From the NCBI GenBank assembly GCA_910585415.1, contig CAJUDT010000005.1, positions 1-55,384 of the forward strand: 55,384 bases of DNA. Direction: 5' to 3'. A model generated the notes under the pieces. That model was given only the letters and a program-made list of their open reading frames with translations, had not been told where the DNA came from and ran no database searches. The DNA is from an uncultured Flavonifractor sp. (GTDB lineage: Bacteria > Bacillota > Clostridia > Oscillospirales > Oscillospiraceae). Below are positions 16,401 through 23,492 of the stretch, piece by piece. Both the position numbers and the translations under genes were made by a program. Position 1 is the stretch's first letter, and every line of letters begins with the position of its first letter.

Positions 16401-17279
16401 CTACCCCCGGGAGGCGGCCCGGTATTCTTGTGGAGAAACGCCAAAGACCGACTTGAAAATCCGGGCAAAGTAGTTGGGGTCGTCAAAGCCCAGCTCGTAG
16501 GCGATGGCGGAAATCCGCTGGTTGGTGACCAGCAGGCGGCGGGCGGCGGTGGTCATACGCAGGTCCTTGACAAAGGCCCCCGGAGACTTGCCGGTGTGCT
16601 CCTTGAAGAGCCGCCGCAGGGAGGACGGGCTCATATCGGCCATGCGGGCCAGGAACTCCGAGTCGAAGGGCTCCGCCGGGTGGGCCACCAGGTAGTCTAC
16701 CACCACCTGAATGCGGGGGTCCCGGTGGCTGGCGTGGGTGCGGTCCTCCCGGCGGCGCAGGCCCTCTACGCTGCAGTCGGCCTCCGGCTGGGCGCTCTCC
16801 TCTACTAGGGCTTCGGGGGTGTGCTCCACCAGCCAGGCAAGAATGAGCTCCAGGTTGCCCCGGATGCGAAAGAGCTTGCTGGTATTCTGGGAGGTGGCGT
16901 TTTCGTACACCTGCTGAAAATACCCCAGCACCTCCGGGTCGGCCTGCCGGGTGACCCGGGGTATGCGGAAATACTCGGACAAAAAGTCGCTGCCGTTGAG
17001 CTGCACCGTGGTGGCGAAGCGGATGGAGATGAAAGAAAACTCGTCCTCCAGGGCGTGGCACTCCAGGCGGCAGCCCTCTGGGATATAACAGACCTGATTC
17101 CGCTCCACGGTGTATCTCTCCCCGTCCATCAAAAAATCTGCCCGTCCGGTGAGGATGTAGCGCAGCATACAATAGGGCACGTATTTGTCGGGGTAGTTCC
17201 ACCCACGGCGGAACACATAGCGGTCTGCGTAGAGGAAATTAAAGCGCATGGAGGCATACAGGGACGGCGGTATGTGCAT
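16401..17279 (-). CDS. AraC family transcriptional regulator
   Basis: The 292-aa regulator has an N-terminal cupin-like sensing domain (residues about 30-110) and a C-terminal double HTH of AraC/XylS type (about 190-290). The HTH includes MADMSPSSLRRLFKEHTGKS and the family stretch AYELGFDDPNYFARIFKSVF. It sits immediately upstream of the sugar importer operon on the same strand and divergently from a CE7 esterase, so it probably activates one or both in response to the imported sugar. The initiating ATG gives MHIPPSLYASMRFNF. Confidence 0.9.
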   Translation of the reverse strand: MHIPPSLYASMRFNFLYADRYVFRRGWNYPDKYVPYCMLRYILTGRADFLMDGERYTVERNQVCYIPEGCRLECHALEDEFSFISIRFATTVQLNGSDFLSEYFRIPRVTRQADPEVLGYFQQVYENATSQNTSKLFRIRGNLELILAWLVEHTPEALVEESAQPEADCSVEGLRRREDRTHASHRDPRIQVVVDYLVAHPAEPFDSEFLARMADMSPSSLRRLFKEHTGKSPGAFVKDLRMTTAARRLLVTNQRISAIAYELGFDDPNYFARIFKSVFGVSPQEYRAASRG

Positions 17280-17348
17280 AGTCTCTCTCCTTCGGACAAT
17301 TGGGTTAAAAATTGGTCATTTCATGCTAATTATAGACGGACCATCGGG

Positions 17349-17377
17349 TTCAGCATAGAGGGTAATTCGGCTATAAT
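17349..17377 (+). promoter_or_regulatory. Candidate promoter of the CE7 esterase
   Basis: TATAAT (17372-17377) is preceded at 17 bases by TTCAGC (17349-17354), a weak -35. It lies 30 bp before the esterase start and may need the divergent AraC-type regulator. Confidence 0.45.
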
Positions 17378-17407
17378 AAAGAAAAAATGCGCAAAGGAGG
17401 AAGGAAC

Positions 17408-18328
17408 ATGAAACAGATTAACCAATATTATCCTGCTGCCCCGGAGGTGGACGCCTGGTGCGCCGGACTGCTGGAGCAGACGGAGGCTGTCTCCGTTCAG
17501 GGGGAGCTCCTGGATGACAATCCCCTTCGGGAGCCCTTTGGCAACTGCCCCAACACCCTGATAAACCAGTATGTGCGCTTTACCGCCGGAGACGGCCGCC
17601 GGGATTTTTACGGGTACTGGCAGCCCGCCCTCAAGAGCCCGGCCCCCCTGCTGATTAACCTGCCGGGCTATGGCGGGTATATGAGCCTCCACCCCCAGCT
17701 GTGCGACCAGAATTTTCATGTGCTCCACATCTCCCCCCTGGGGTATGTGACCCCCCAGGGAGCCCGGAAGGAGCTGGCCCTTCCTGACGGAAATTGGCCG
17801 GTGCTCCCCAACACCGCCTTGAATCTCCCCGGCGGGTATGCCGACTGGCTCAGTGACTGCCTGCTGGCCCTCCGCTGGGCCCTGGAGCAGCCGGGGGTGC
17901 AGAGGGACCGGCTCTCCCTCTTCGGCACCAGCCAGGGGGGCGGCGGGAGCCTTTTGCTGGCCTCCATCCTGGGGCCGGAGCGGGTCCGGTGCGTGTGCGC
18001 GGATCTGCCCTTTCTCACCGGCTTTTCCCTCAGCGGCCTGAACGGGGAGGCTTACGGCCTCCTGCGCCCGGCGGCGGAGCAGGTCCCGCCCGACCAGTTC
18101 TGGCGGCGGCTGGGCTTTGTGGACACCCTCAGCCATTCCCACCGGCTGACCATGCCGGTGATGCTCTCCGCCGGTGGGGCCGACGGCACCTGTCCCCCCG
18201 CCCCTATCGAGCTCCTTTTCGCCCGCCTGCCCGGCACCAAGCAATACACCTATCTGGAGCACCAGATTCACACCCACTCCCGGAGCAGTATGGTCCTCTT
18301 CGGAGGATGGCTCCAGCTCTACGCCTGA
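17408..18328 (+). CDS. CE7-type acetyl esterase (acetylxylan esterase/cephalosporin deacetylase family)
   Basis: This alpha/beta hydrolase of 306 aa probably removes acetyl groups from imported oligosaccharides in the cytoplasm (no signal peptide). The nucleophile elbow is GTSQGG with Ser175. The acid loop (SAGGADGTCPP) and the C-terminal histidine (EHQIHTHS) match the CE7 pattern. AAAGGAGG is seven bases before the ATG; an upstream in-frame ATG at 17387 would overlap the -10 region's leader and lacks a ribosome site. It is divergent from the AraC gene, so the locus looks like one for acetylated plant oligosaccharides. Confidence 0.85.
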   Translation: MKQINQYYPAAPEVDAWCAGLLEQTEAVSVQGELLDDNPLREPFGNCPNTLINQYVRFTAGDGRRDFYGYWQPALKSPAPLLINLPGYGGYMSLHPQLCDQNFHVLHISPLGYVTPQGARKELALPDGNWPVLPNTALNLPGGYADWLSDCLLALRWALEQPGVQRDRLSLFGTSQGGGGSLLLASILGPERVRCVCADLPFLTGFSLSGLNGEAYGLLRPAAEQVPPDQFWRRLGFVDTLSHSHRLTMPVMLSAGGADGTCPPAPIELLFARLPGTKQYTYLEHQIHTHSRSSMVLFGGWLQLYA

Positions 18329-18352
18329 GGGCAGACGCCCCACAGCTTGACC

Positions 18353-18395
18353 CAGCCCCCGCCGTTTCACAAAAAAAGTGGAGCGGCGGGGGCTG
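18353..18395 (+). terminator. Terminator after the CE7 esterase
   Basis: A perfect 12-bp GC-rich stem (CAGCCCCCGCCG and its complement) is followed by TTCTTTT. Confidence 0.85.
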
Positions 18396-18525
18396 TTCTT
18401 TTAGAGAACGCCCTCAACACTCCCGCATTTTTTGACAGGTAATGCGCGTAAATTTTGATGCTTCTATAAAAATTTTCCCAATATTTCGCAGAATCTTGTT
18501 TTGGAAGCGGGGGCGGCCAGCTGGC

Positions 18526-18555
18526 TTGCATTTTTTCACACAGCTGTGGTATACT
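18526..18555 (+). promoter_or_regulatory. Promoter of the sigma-54 activator gene
   Basis: TTGCAT (18526-18531), an 18-base spacer and TATACT (18550-18555) lie about 70 bp before the activator start codon. Confidence 0.55.
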
Positions 18556-18625
18556 GTCCGCGGCATCGCACATCTGGAAGAAAAAGGGAATCTTTGGTGG
18601 TGGAACGGAAAGGAGTGCAGGCCTT

Positions 18626-19972
18626 ATGGAACTGAACGAAGACGCAAAGCTGGTCTTTGACGCCATGCGGGAGGGCATTACCATCATCGACACTCAGGGG
18701 CACATTGTCTTTGGCAACCGGGCATACCGGGAGTTCCTCAGCAAGGAGGCGGGCGGGGATATCGGCCCCATTGAGGGGTATGCTCTCCGGGATTTGCGGC
18801 CGGGAGCCCGTCTGCCCGACGTGCTGGCGTCCGGCAAGCCCGTTCTCCACATCACCCGCAAGGAAATTGAGGATTTTTACTTCGTCAACATGTACCCCAT
18901 CTACGCCCAGGGGGAGCTGGTGGGGGGCGTGTCGGTGGTCACCTTCCTGGAGGACGCCTATCAGGCCAGGGACGAGCTGGAGGCCATGGAGGCCCGCAGC
19001 CGCCAGGTCCTGCGGAGCATCAACCGGGCCAACGGGGCCTGGTACACCTTCGGCGACATTGTGGCGGTCACCCCGGCCTCGGCCCAGGTGAAGGAGCTGG
19101 CCCAGCGGATTGCCGCCACCGACGCCACAGTGCTCCTGGAGTCGGAGAGCGGCACCGGCAAGGAGCTCTATGCCCAGGCCATTCACAACGCCAGCCCCCG
19201 GCAGGAGGGAGTCTTTGTGGCTATCAACTGCTCCAACTTCAACGCCAACACCCTGGAGTCGGAGCTCTTCGGCTATGCCGAGGGGGCCTTCACCGGGGCC
19301 AAGAAAGGGGGCAAGGTGGGCCTTTTTGAGGCCGCCAACGGGGGCACCCTCTTCCTGGACGAGGTGTCCGAAATGGACATCCGCTTTCAGGCCAAGCTCC
19401 TGCGGGTCCTTCAGGAGCACCGGGTCCGCCCGGTGGGGGCGGTAAAGGAGCTGGACGTGGACGTGCGGGTGATTGCCGCCTGCAACGCCGACCTGAACGC
19501 CTATGTAGCCGAGGGGAAGTTCCGCCGGGATTTGTACTACCGCCTGAACACCTTCCCCATCCACATACCGCCCCTGCGGGAGCGGCCGGGGGACATCCCC
19601 GCCCTGGCCGAGGCCCTTTTGGCCCAGTTCTCCCGCAAACTCCGCCGCCCCCTGCGCATGACCAGCGAGGCCCTGGAGGTGCTGCTGGGCCACAGCTGGC
19701 CGGGCAACGTGCGGGAGCTGCGCAATGTGCTGGAGTTCGCCGCCTATCTGTCCCCGGACGGGGCCGTCCTGCCGGAGTCCCTGCCCGGCGATTTACTCTG
19801 TACCCAGAAGGGTCCGCCCCTGACCCTGGCCCAGCGGGTGAAGGAGTTCGAGCGGCGGGAGGCCCTCAAGGCCGTGGAGCGCCACGGCTCCACCACCCAG
19901 GGCAAGCGGGCCGCCGCCGCCGAGCTGGGCATCTCCCTGGCCAGCCTGTACAATAAGCTGGGCAGCAGCTGA
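18626..19972 (+). CDS. Sigma-54-dependent transcriptional activator (PAS-AAA+-Fis HTH)
   Basis: This bacterial enhancer-binding protein has 448 aa. It has an N-terminal PAS domain (about 1-110) for ligand sensing and a AAA+ domain (about 140-375). The latter has Walker A SGTGKE at 175-180, the sigma-54 contact loop GAFTGA at 220-225, and Walker B GTLFLDE at 240-246. A Fis-type HTH at the C-terminus (RAAAAELGISLASLYNKLG) binds DNA. With three 16-bp dyads and a -24/-12 promoter directly downstream, it almost certainly drives the CitMHS/AtuA operon. The PAS ligand is unknown. Confidence 0.93.
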   Translation: MELNEDAKLVFDAMREGITIIDTQGHIVFGNRAYREFLSKEAGGDIGPIEGYALRDLRPGARLPDVLASGKPVLHITRKEIEDFYFVNMYPIYAQGELVGGVSVVTFLEDAYQARDELEAMEARSRQVLRSINRANGAWYTFGDIVAVTPASAQVKELAQRIAATDATVLLESESGTGKELYAQAIHNASPRQEGVFVAINCSNFNANTLESELFGYAEGAFTGAKKGGKVGLFEAANGGTLFLDEVSEMDIRFQAKLLRVLQEHRVRPVGAVKELDVDVRVIAACNADLNAYVAEGKFRRDLYYRLNTFPIHIPPLRERPGDIPALAEALLAQFSRKLRRPLRMTSEALEVLLGHSWPGNVRELRNVLEFAAYLSPDGAVLPESLPGDLLCTQKGPPLTLAQRVKEFERREALKAVERHGSTTQGKRAAAAELGISLASLYNKLGSS

Positions 19973-19978
19973 GGGGCG

Positions 19979-20085
19979 TTCCAGATGTTTGGAAAACCAT
20001 TCTAAAATTTTAGAAACCCTCTCCTGGTGGCGGTTTGGGTGGAAAGGGGCGGGGCGGAAACACGGGAAATTCTAAAAGCCTGGAA
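19979..20085. promoter_or_regulatory. Three 16-bp dyads: enhancer sites for the sigma-54 activator
   Basis: Three sites fit TTCYA-N6-TRGAA: 19979-19994 (TTCCAGATGTTTGGAA), 20000-20015 (TTCTAAAATTTTAGAA, a perfect palindrome) and 20070-20085 (TTCTAAAAGCCTGGAA). The first two are centred 21 bp apart, two helical turns, so they would bind on the same DNA face. They lie about 90-195 bp upstream of the sigma-54 promoter, the usual enhancer distance. Binding by the neighbouring activator is inferred. Confidence 0.85.
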
Positions 20086-20174
20086 TGCCGTTCCCCTCTC
20101 CCGCTGTCTCACCGAACCAGAAAAATGCCTGCGCCCCAGGGCGTTTCGGCCCTTTTTTGACCGTTTTTGGAAAG

Positions 20175-20191
20175 TTGGCATGGGACTTGCA
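20175..20191 (+). promoter_or_regulatory. Sigma-54 (-24/-12) promoter
   Basis: TTGGCATGGGACTTGCA matches the consensus YTGGCACGNNNNTTGCW, with GG at 20177-20178 and GC at 20189-20190 at the exact spacing. It lies about 63 bp before the transporter start codon. It is the only such element I noticed in the window. Confidence 0.92.
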
Positions 20192-20253
20192 CTGTGTATG
20201 GGGCACAGAGGACTTGTGTGTGTCTCTGCATTTGAAACTGAGGAGGTAGTCTT

Positions 20254-21636
20254 ATGTCAACACCCCTGGCAATCCTGGGCTTCGTGACGGTTATCGTCAT
20301 GCTGGTCCTCATCATGACCAAGAAGGTCTCCCCCCTGGTGGCGCTGATTGCGGTTCCCGTTATCACCGGCATCATCGCCTGCGCCTTCATCGCGGTGGTC
20401 CCCGAGGGGGCCGCGGAGGGCACCCCCGGCGTCATTGATTTTGTCGCCAATTTCAAGAGCCTGGGCAAAATGATTACCGGCTCCGCGGGCATCGGCTCCG
20501 TGGCCGCCACCGGCGTCATGTTCATTTTCTCCATCCTGTTCTTCGGCATTCTCACCGACGCCGGCACCTTCCGCCCCATCATCGGCGGCATCACCAAGTT
20601 CATGGGCACCGACCCCATCAAAATCACCATCGGCACCGCCATCCTGGCTATGGCGGTCCACCTGGACGGCTCCGGCGCGGTGACCTTCCTCATCTGCGTG
20701 CCCCCGCTGGTCCCCCTGTATGACGCGGTGGGCATGAAGCGGACCACCCTGGCCACCGTCGTGGCTCTGGCGGCGGGCACCATGAACATCCTGCCCTGGG
20801 GCGGCCCCACCATCCGCGCCGCCACCGCCCTGAGCGTGGACGTGGTAAAGGAGCTCTTTATGCCGGTGCTTCCCGCCGTCCTTGTGGGTCTTGCCTGTGT
20901 GGTTGCTCTGGCGGCCTTCCTGGGCAAGCGGGAGAAGGACCGCATCGGCGCCGTGGCCCTCAGCGGCGCCAGCGCCACCCAGGCGGAGCTCACCGACGAG
21001 CAGAAGGCCCTTCTGCGGCCCCAGCTCTTCTGGGTGAACATCCTGCTCATTGTGGCGGCGATTCTGTCCCTGCTGTTCTCCGGCTTTGCCCCCGCAGTGG
21101 TGTTCATGGTCTTTTACGTGCTGGCCACTGTCATCAACTATCCCAGTGTCAAGGACTCCAAGGCCCGGGTGGACGCCCACGCCAAGGAGTGCCTGATGAT
21201 GTGCTCCGTGCTCTTCGCCGCCGGGTGCTTTACCGGCATCATGAAGGGCACCGGCATGATTACCGAAATGGCCACCGCCCTGACCTCCATTATCCCCTCC
21301 GCTCTGGGCCGGTTCTTCCCCATCATTGTGGGCGTGATCGCCATGCCCGCCTCTCTGCTCTTTGACCCGGATTCCTTCTACTACGGCGTGCTCCCCGTGC
21401 TGGCCCAGACCGCCGAGGGCTTCGGCGTGGCCGGGGTCAACGTGGGTCAGGCCGCTATCCTGGGCCAGATGACCACCGGCTTCCCCATCTCCCCCCTGAC
21501 CGCCTCCACCTTCCTGCTGGTGGGTCTGGCCGGTGTGGATTTGGGCGAGCATCAGAAAAAGACCATCCCCCTGGCCTGGCTGATTACCCTTGTCATGCTG
21601 GTGGTGGCGGTCGTGACCGGCGGTATCAGCATTTAA
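20254..21636 (+). CDS. CitMHS family citrate/metal-type transporter
   Basis: This secondary transporter (460 aa) has about twelve hydrophobic segments and the family stretch AVHLDGSGAVTFLICVPPLV near residues 132-151. The founding members carry metal-citrate complexes with protons. Here the operon partners are AtuA-like proteins, so the substrate may be another carboxylate. GAGGAGGT is some six bases before the ATG. It is the first gene of the sigma-54 operon. Confidence 0.9.
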   Translation: MSTPLAILGFVTVIVMLVLIMTKKVSPLVALIAVPVITGIIACAFIAVVPEGAAEGTPGVIDFVANFKSLGKMITGSAGIGSVAATGVMFIFSILFFGILTDAGTFRPIIGGITKFMGTDPIKITIGTAILAMAVHLDGSGAVTFLICVPPLVPLYDAVGMKRTTLATVVALAAGTMNILPWGGPTIRAATALSVDVVKELFMPVLPAVLVGLACVVALAAFLGKREKDRIGAVALSGASATQAELTDEQKALLRPQLFWVNILLIVAAILSLLFSGFAPAVVFMVFYVLATVINYPSVKDSKARVDAHAKECLMMCSVLFAAGCFTGIMKGTGMITEMATALTSIIPSALGRFFPIIVGVIAMPASLLFDPDSFYYGVLPVLAQTAEGFGVAGVNVGQAAILGQMTTGFPISPLTASTFLLVGLAGVDLGEHQKKTIPLAWLITLVMLVVAVVTGGISI

Positions 21637-21679
21637 CCGGATTCCGATTTGAAATCGCTTTGAGAAAGGAAGTTATGCC

Positions 21680-23026
21680 ATGAAAACCATCCGCATCGGC
21701 AGCGGCGCGGGCTACGCCGGCGACCGCCTGGAGCCCTCCCTGGAGCTCATCGAGAAGGGCCAGCTGGATTACATCAGCTATGAGTGCCTGGCGGAGCGCA
21801 CCATCGCCATCGGCCAGCAGGCCAAGCTGAAGGACCCCACCAAGGGATATAACGGCCTGTTGGAGCACCGCATGGAGAAGGCCCTCCCCCTGTGCTGGGC
21901 GCATAAGGTGAAGCTCATCACCAACATGGGCTCCGCCAACCCCCAGGCGGCCGCCAAAAAGTGCGTGGAAATCGCCCAAAAGCACGGCCTCACCGGTATG
22001 AAAATTGCCTGCGTCACCGGGGACGACCTGCTCCCCGTCATTGACAAGTACATGGACACCGAGGTGTGGGAGACGCACGAGCCCCTGTCCAAGCTCCCTG
22101 GCGAGATTGTCTCCGCCAACGCCTACATGGGGGTAGAGGGCATCCTGAAGGCCCTGGAGCAGGGGGCCGATGTGGTCATCACCGGCCGCGTGTCCGACCC
22201 GGCCATCTTCATGGCCCCCATCATTCACGAGTTCGGCTGGTCCCTGGAGGACTGGGATAAGCTGGGCAAGGGCACCATGGTAGGCCACCTGCTGGAGTGC
22301 GGCGGACAGGCCACCGGAGGCTATTTTGCCGAGCCCGGCAAGAAGGACGTGCCCGGCGTGGGACATCTGGGTTTCCCCATTGTGGAGATCGCCGAGGACG
22401 GCTCCTTCTTCGTCACCAAGGTCCCTGAGGCCGGAGGCATGGTCACTGTGGAGACCTGCTCTGAGCAGATTGTCTACGAGATTCATGACCCGGAGAACTA
22501 CTTCACCCCCGACGTGGTGGCCGACTTCAAGCAGGTCAAGTTCACTCAGGTGGAAAAGGACGTGGTGAAGGTGGAGGGCGCCACCGGCAAGCCCAAAACC
22601 GAGACCTTCAAGTGCTCCATCGGCTATCGGGACTGCTTCATCGGCGACGGGGAAATCAGCTACGGCGGCCCCGGCTGTGTGGCCCGCGCCAAGCTGGCCC
22701 TGGAGATTCTCAAGGAGCGGCTGGAGCTGGTGGCCCCCAACGTGTTTGACGAGCTCAAATTCGATATTCTGGGGTGCAACAGCCTGTATTGGAACCCCGA
22801 TTACAAGTACAGCGAGGAGCCCAGCGAGGTCCGGGTCCGGGTGGCCGGACGGGCCAAGACAAAGGCCGAGGCCGATATCATCGCCAACGAGGTGGAGGCC
22901 CTGTACACCAACGGCCCCGCCGGGGGCTGCGGCGCGGTGAAGCGCACCCGCGATATCGTCTCCGTGGCCTCCATCCTGGTGAGCCGCTATGACGTACACC
23001 CCGAAGTGGAATTGTTTACCGTATAA
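21680..23026 (+). CDS. AtuA-like (DUF1446) protein
   Basis: The 448-aa product belongs to the acyclic terpene utilisation AtuA/DUF1446 family (KTIRIGSGAGYAGDRLEP at the N-terminus; a VITGRVSDPAIFMAPIIHEF segment; LEILKERLELVAPNVFDEL later). The biochemical role of the family is not settled; named members act in citronellol/geraniol breakdown. AGAAAGGA lies some nine bases before the ATG. It is 43 bp after the transporter gene and 26 bp before the small AtuA-type gene, so the three form one operon, probably for uptake and breakdown of a branched or hydroxylated carboxylic acid (inference). Confidence 0.88.
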   Translation: MKTIRIGSGAGYAGDRLEPSLELIEKGQLDYISYECLAERTIAIGQQAKLKDPTKGYNGLLEHRMEKALPLCWAHKVKLITNMGSANPQAAAKKCVEIAQKHGLTGMKIACVTGDDLLPVIDKYMDTEVWETHEPLSKLPGEIVSANAYMGVEGILKALEQGADVVITGRVSDPAIFMAPIIHEFGWSLEDWDKLGKGTMVGHLLECGGQATGGYFAEPGKKDVPGVGHLGFPIVEIAEDGSFFVTKVPEAGGMVTVETCSEQIVYEIHDPENYFTPDVVADFKQVKFTQVEKDVVKVEGATGKPKTETFKCSIGYRDCFIGDGEISYGGPGCVARAKLALEILKERLELVAPNVFDELKFDILGCNSLYWNPDYKYSEEPSEVRVRVAGRAKTKAEADIIANEVEALYTNGPAGGCGAVKRTRDIVSVASILVSRYDVHPEVELFTV

Positions 23027-23052
23027 TCTGGGACAGAAAGGAAGATTCAGCC

Positions 23053-23352
23053 ATGAAACTCTGGGATATCGCACACTCCCGCACCGGCGACAAGGGCAAT
23101 ATTTCCAATGTGTCCCTGATCGCCTATGACCCGAAGGATTTTGAGATGCTCCGGGAGAAGGTCACCGCCGAGAAGGTGAAGGAGCACTTCAAGGGCATGG
23201 TCCACGGCGACGTGGTCCGCTATGAGCTCCCCAACATTCACGCCCTCAACTTTGTCATGTACGCCGCCCTGGGCGGCGGCGTAACCCGCTCCCTGTCCGT
23301 GGACATGCACGGCAAGGGCCTGAGCTCCTACCTGCTGGATATGGAAATCTGA
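23053..23352 (+). CDS. AtuA-like small ferredoxin-fold subunit
   Basis: This 99-aa protein resembles the small domain that in many AtuA proteins is fused to the C-terminus (WDIAHSRTGDKGNISNVSLI near the start; then PNIHALNFVMYAALGGG). Here it is a separate gene, so large and small parts probably assemble. AGAAAGGAAG lies about nine bases before the ATG. It is the last clear member of the sigma-54 operon. Confidence 0.85.
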   Translation: MKLWDIAHSRTGDKGNISNVSLIAYDPKDFEMLREKVTAEKVKEHFKGMVHGDVVRYELPNIHALNFVMYAALGGGVTRSLSVDMHGKGLSSYLLDMEI

Positions 23353-23394
23353 GCACACTTCCAGCGGTACCCGTTTCTCCCAACACAGGGATGG

Positions 23395-23430
23395 GCGGAG
23401 GCGTCAGGTCCTTGAGGCCGGGCCCTCCGC
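23395..23430 (+). terminator. Weak hairpin between the AtuA operon and the hydrolase
   Basis: A seven-bp stem (GCGGAGG and CCTCCGC) with a long loop is followed by TCTTTCT. It may end part of the AtuA operon transcript; read-through into the hydrolase is likely because I see no clear promoter before it. Confidence 0.35.
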
Positions 23431-23492
23431 TCTTTCTGCAATCCAGGAATCCCATAATTTTACAAATAAACAAAAACAAGGAGGATTGCAAC

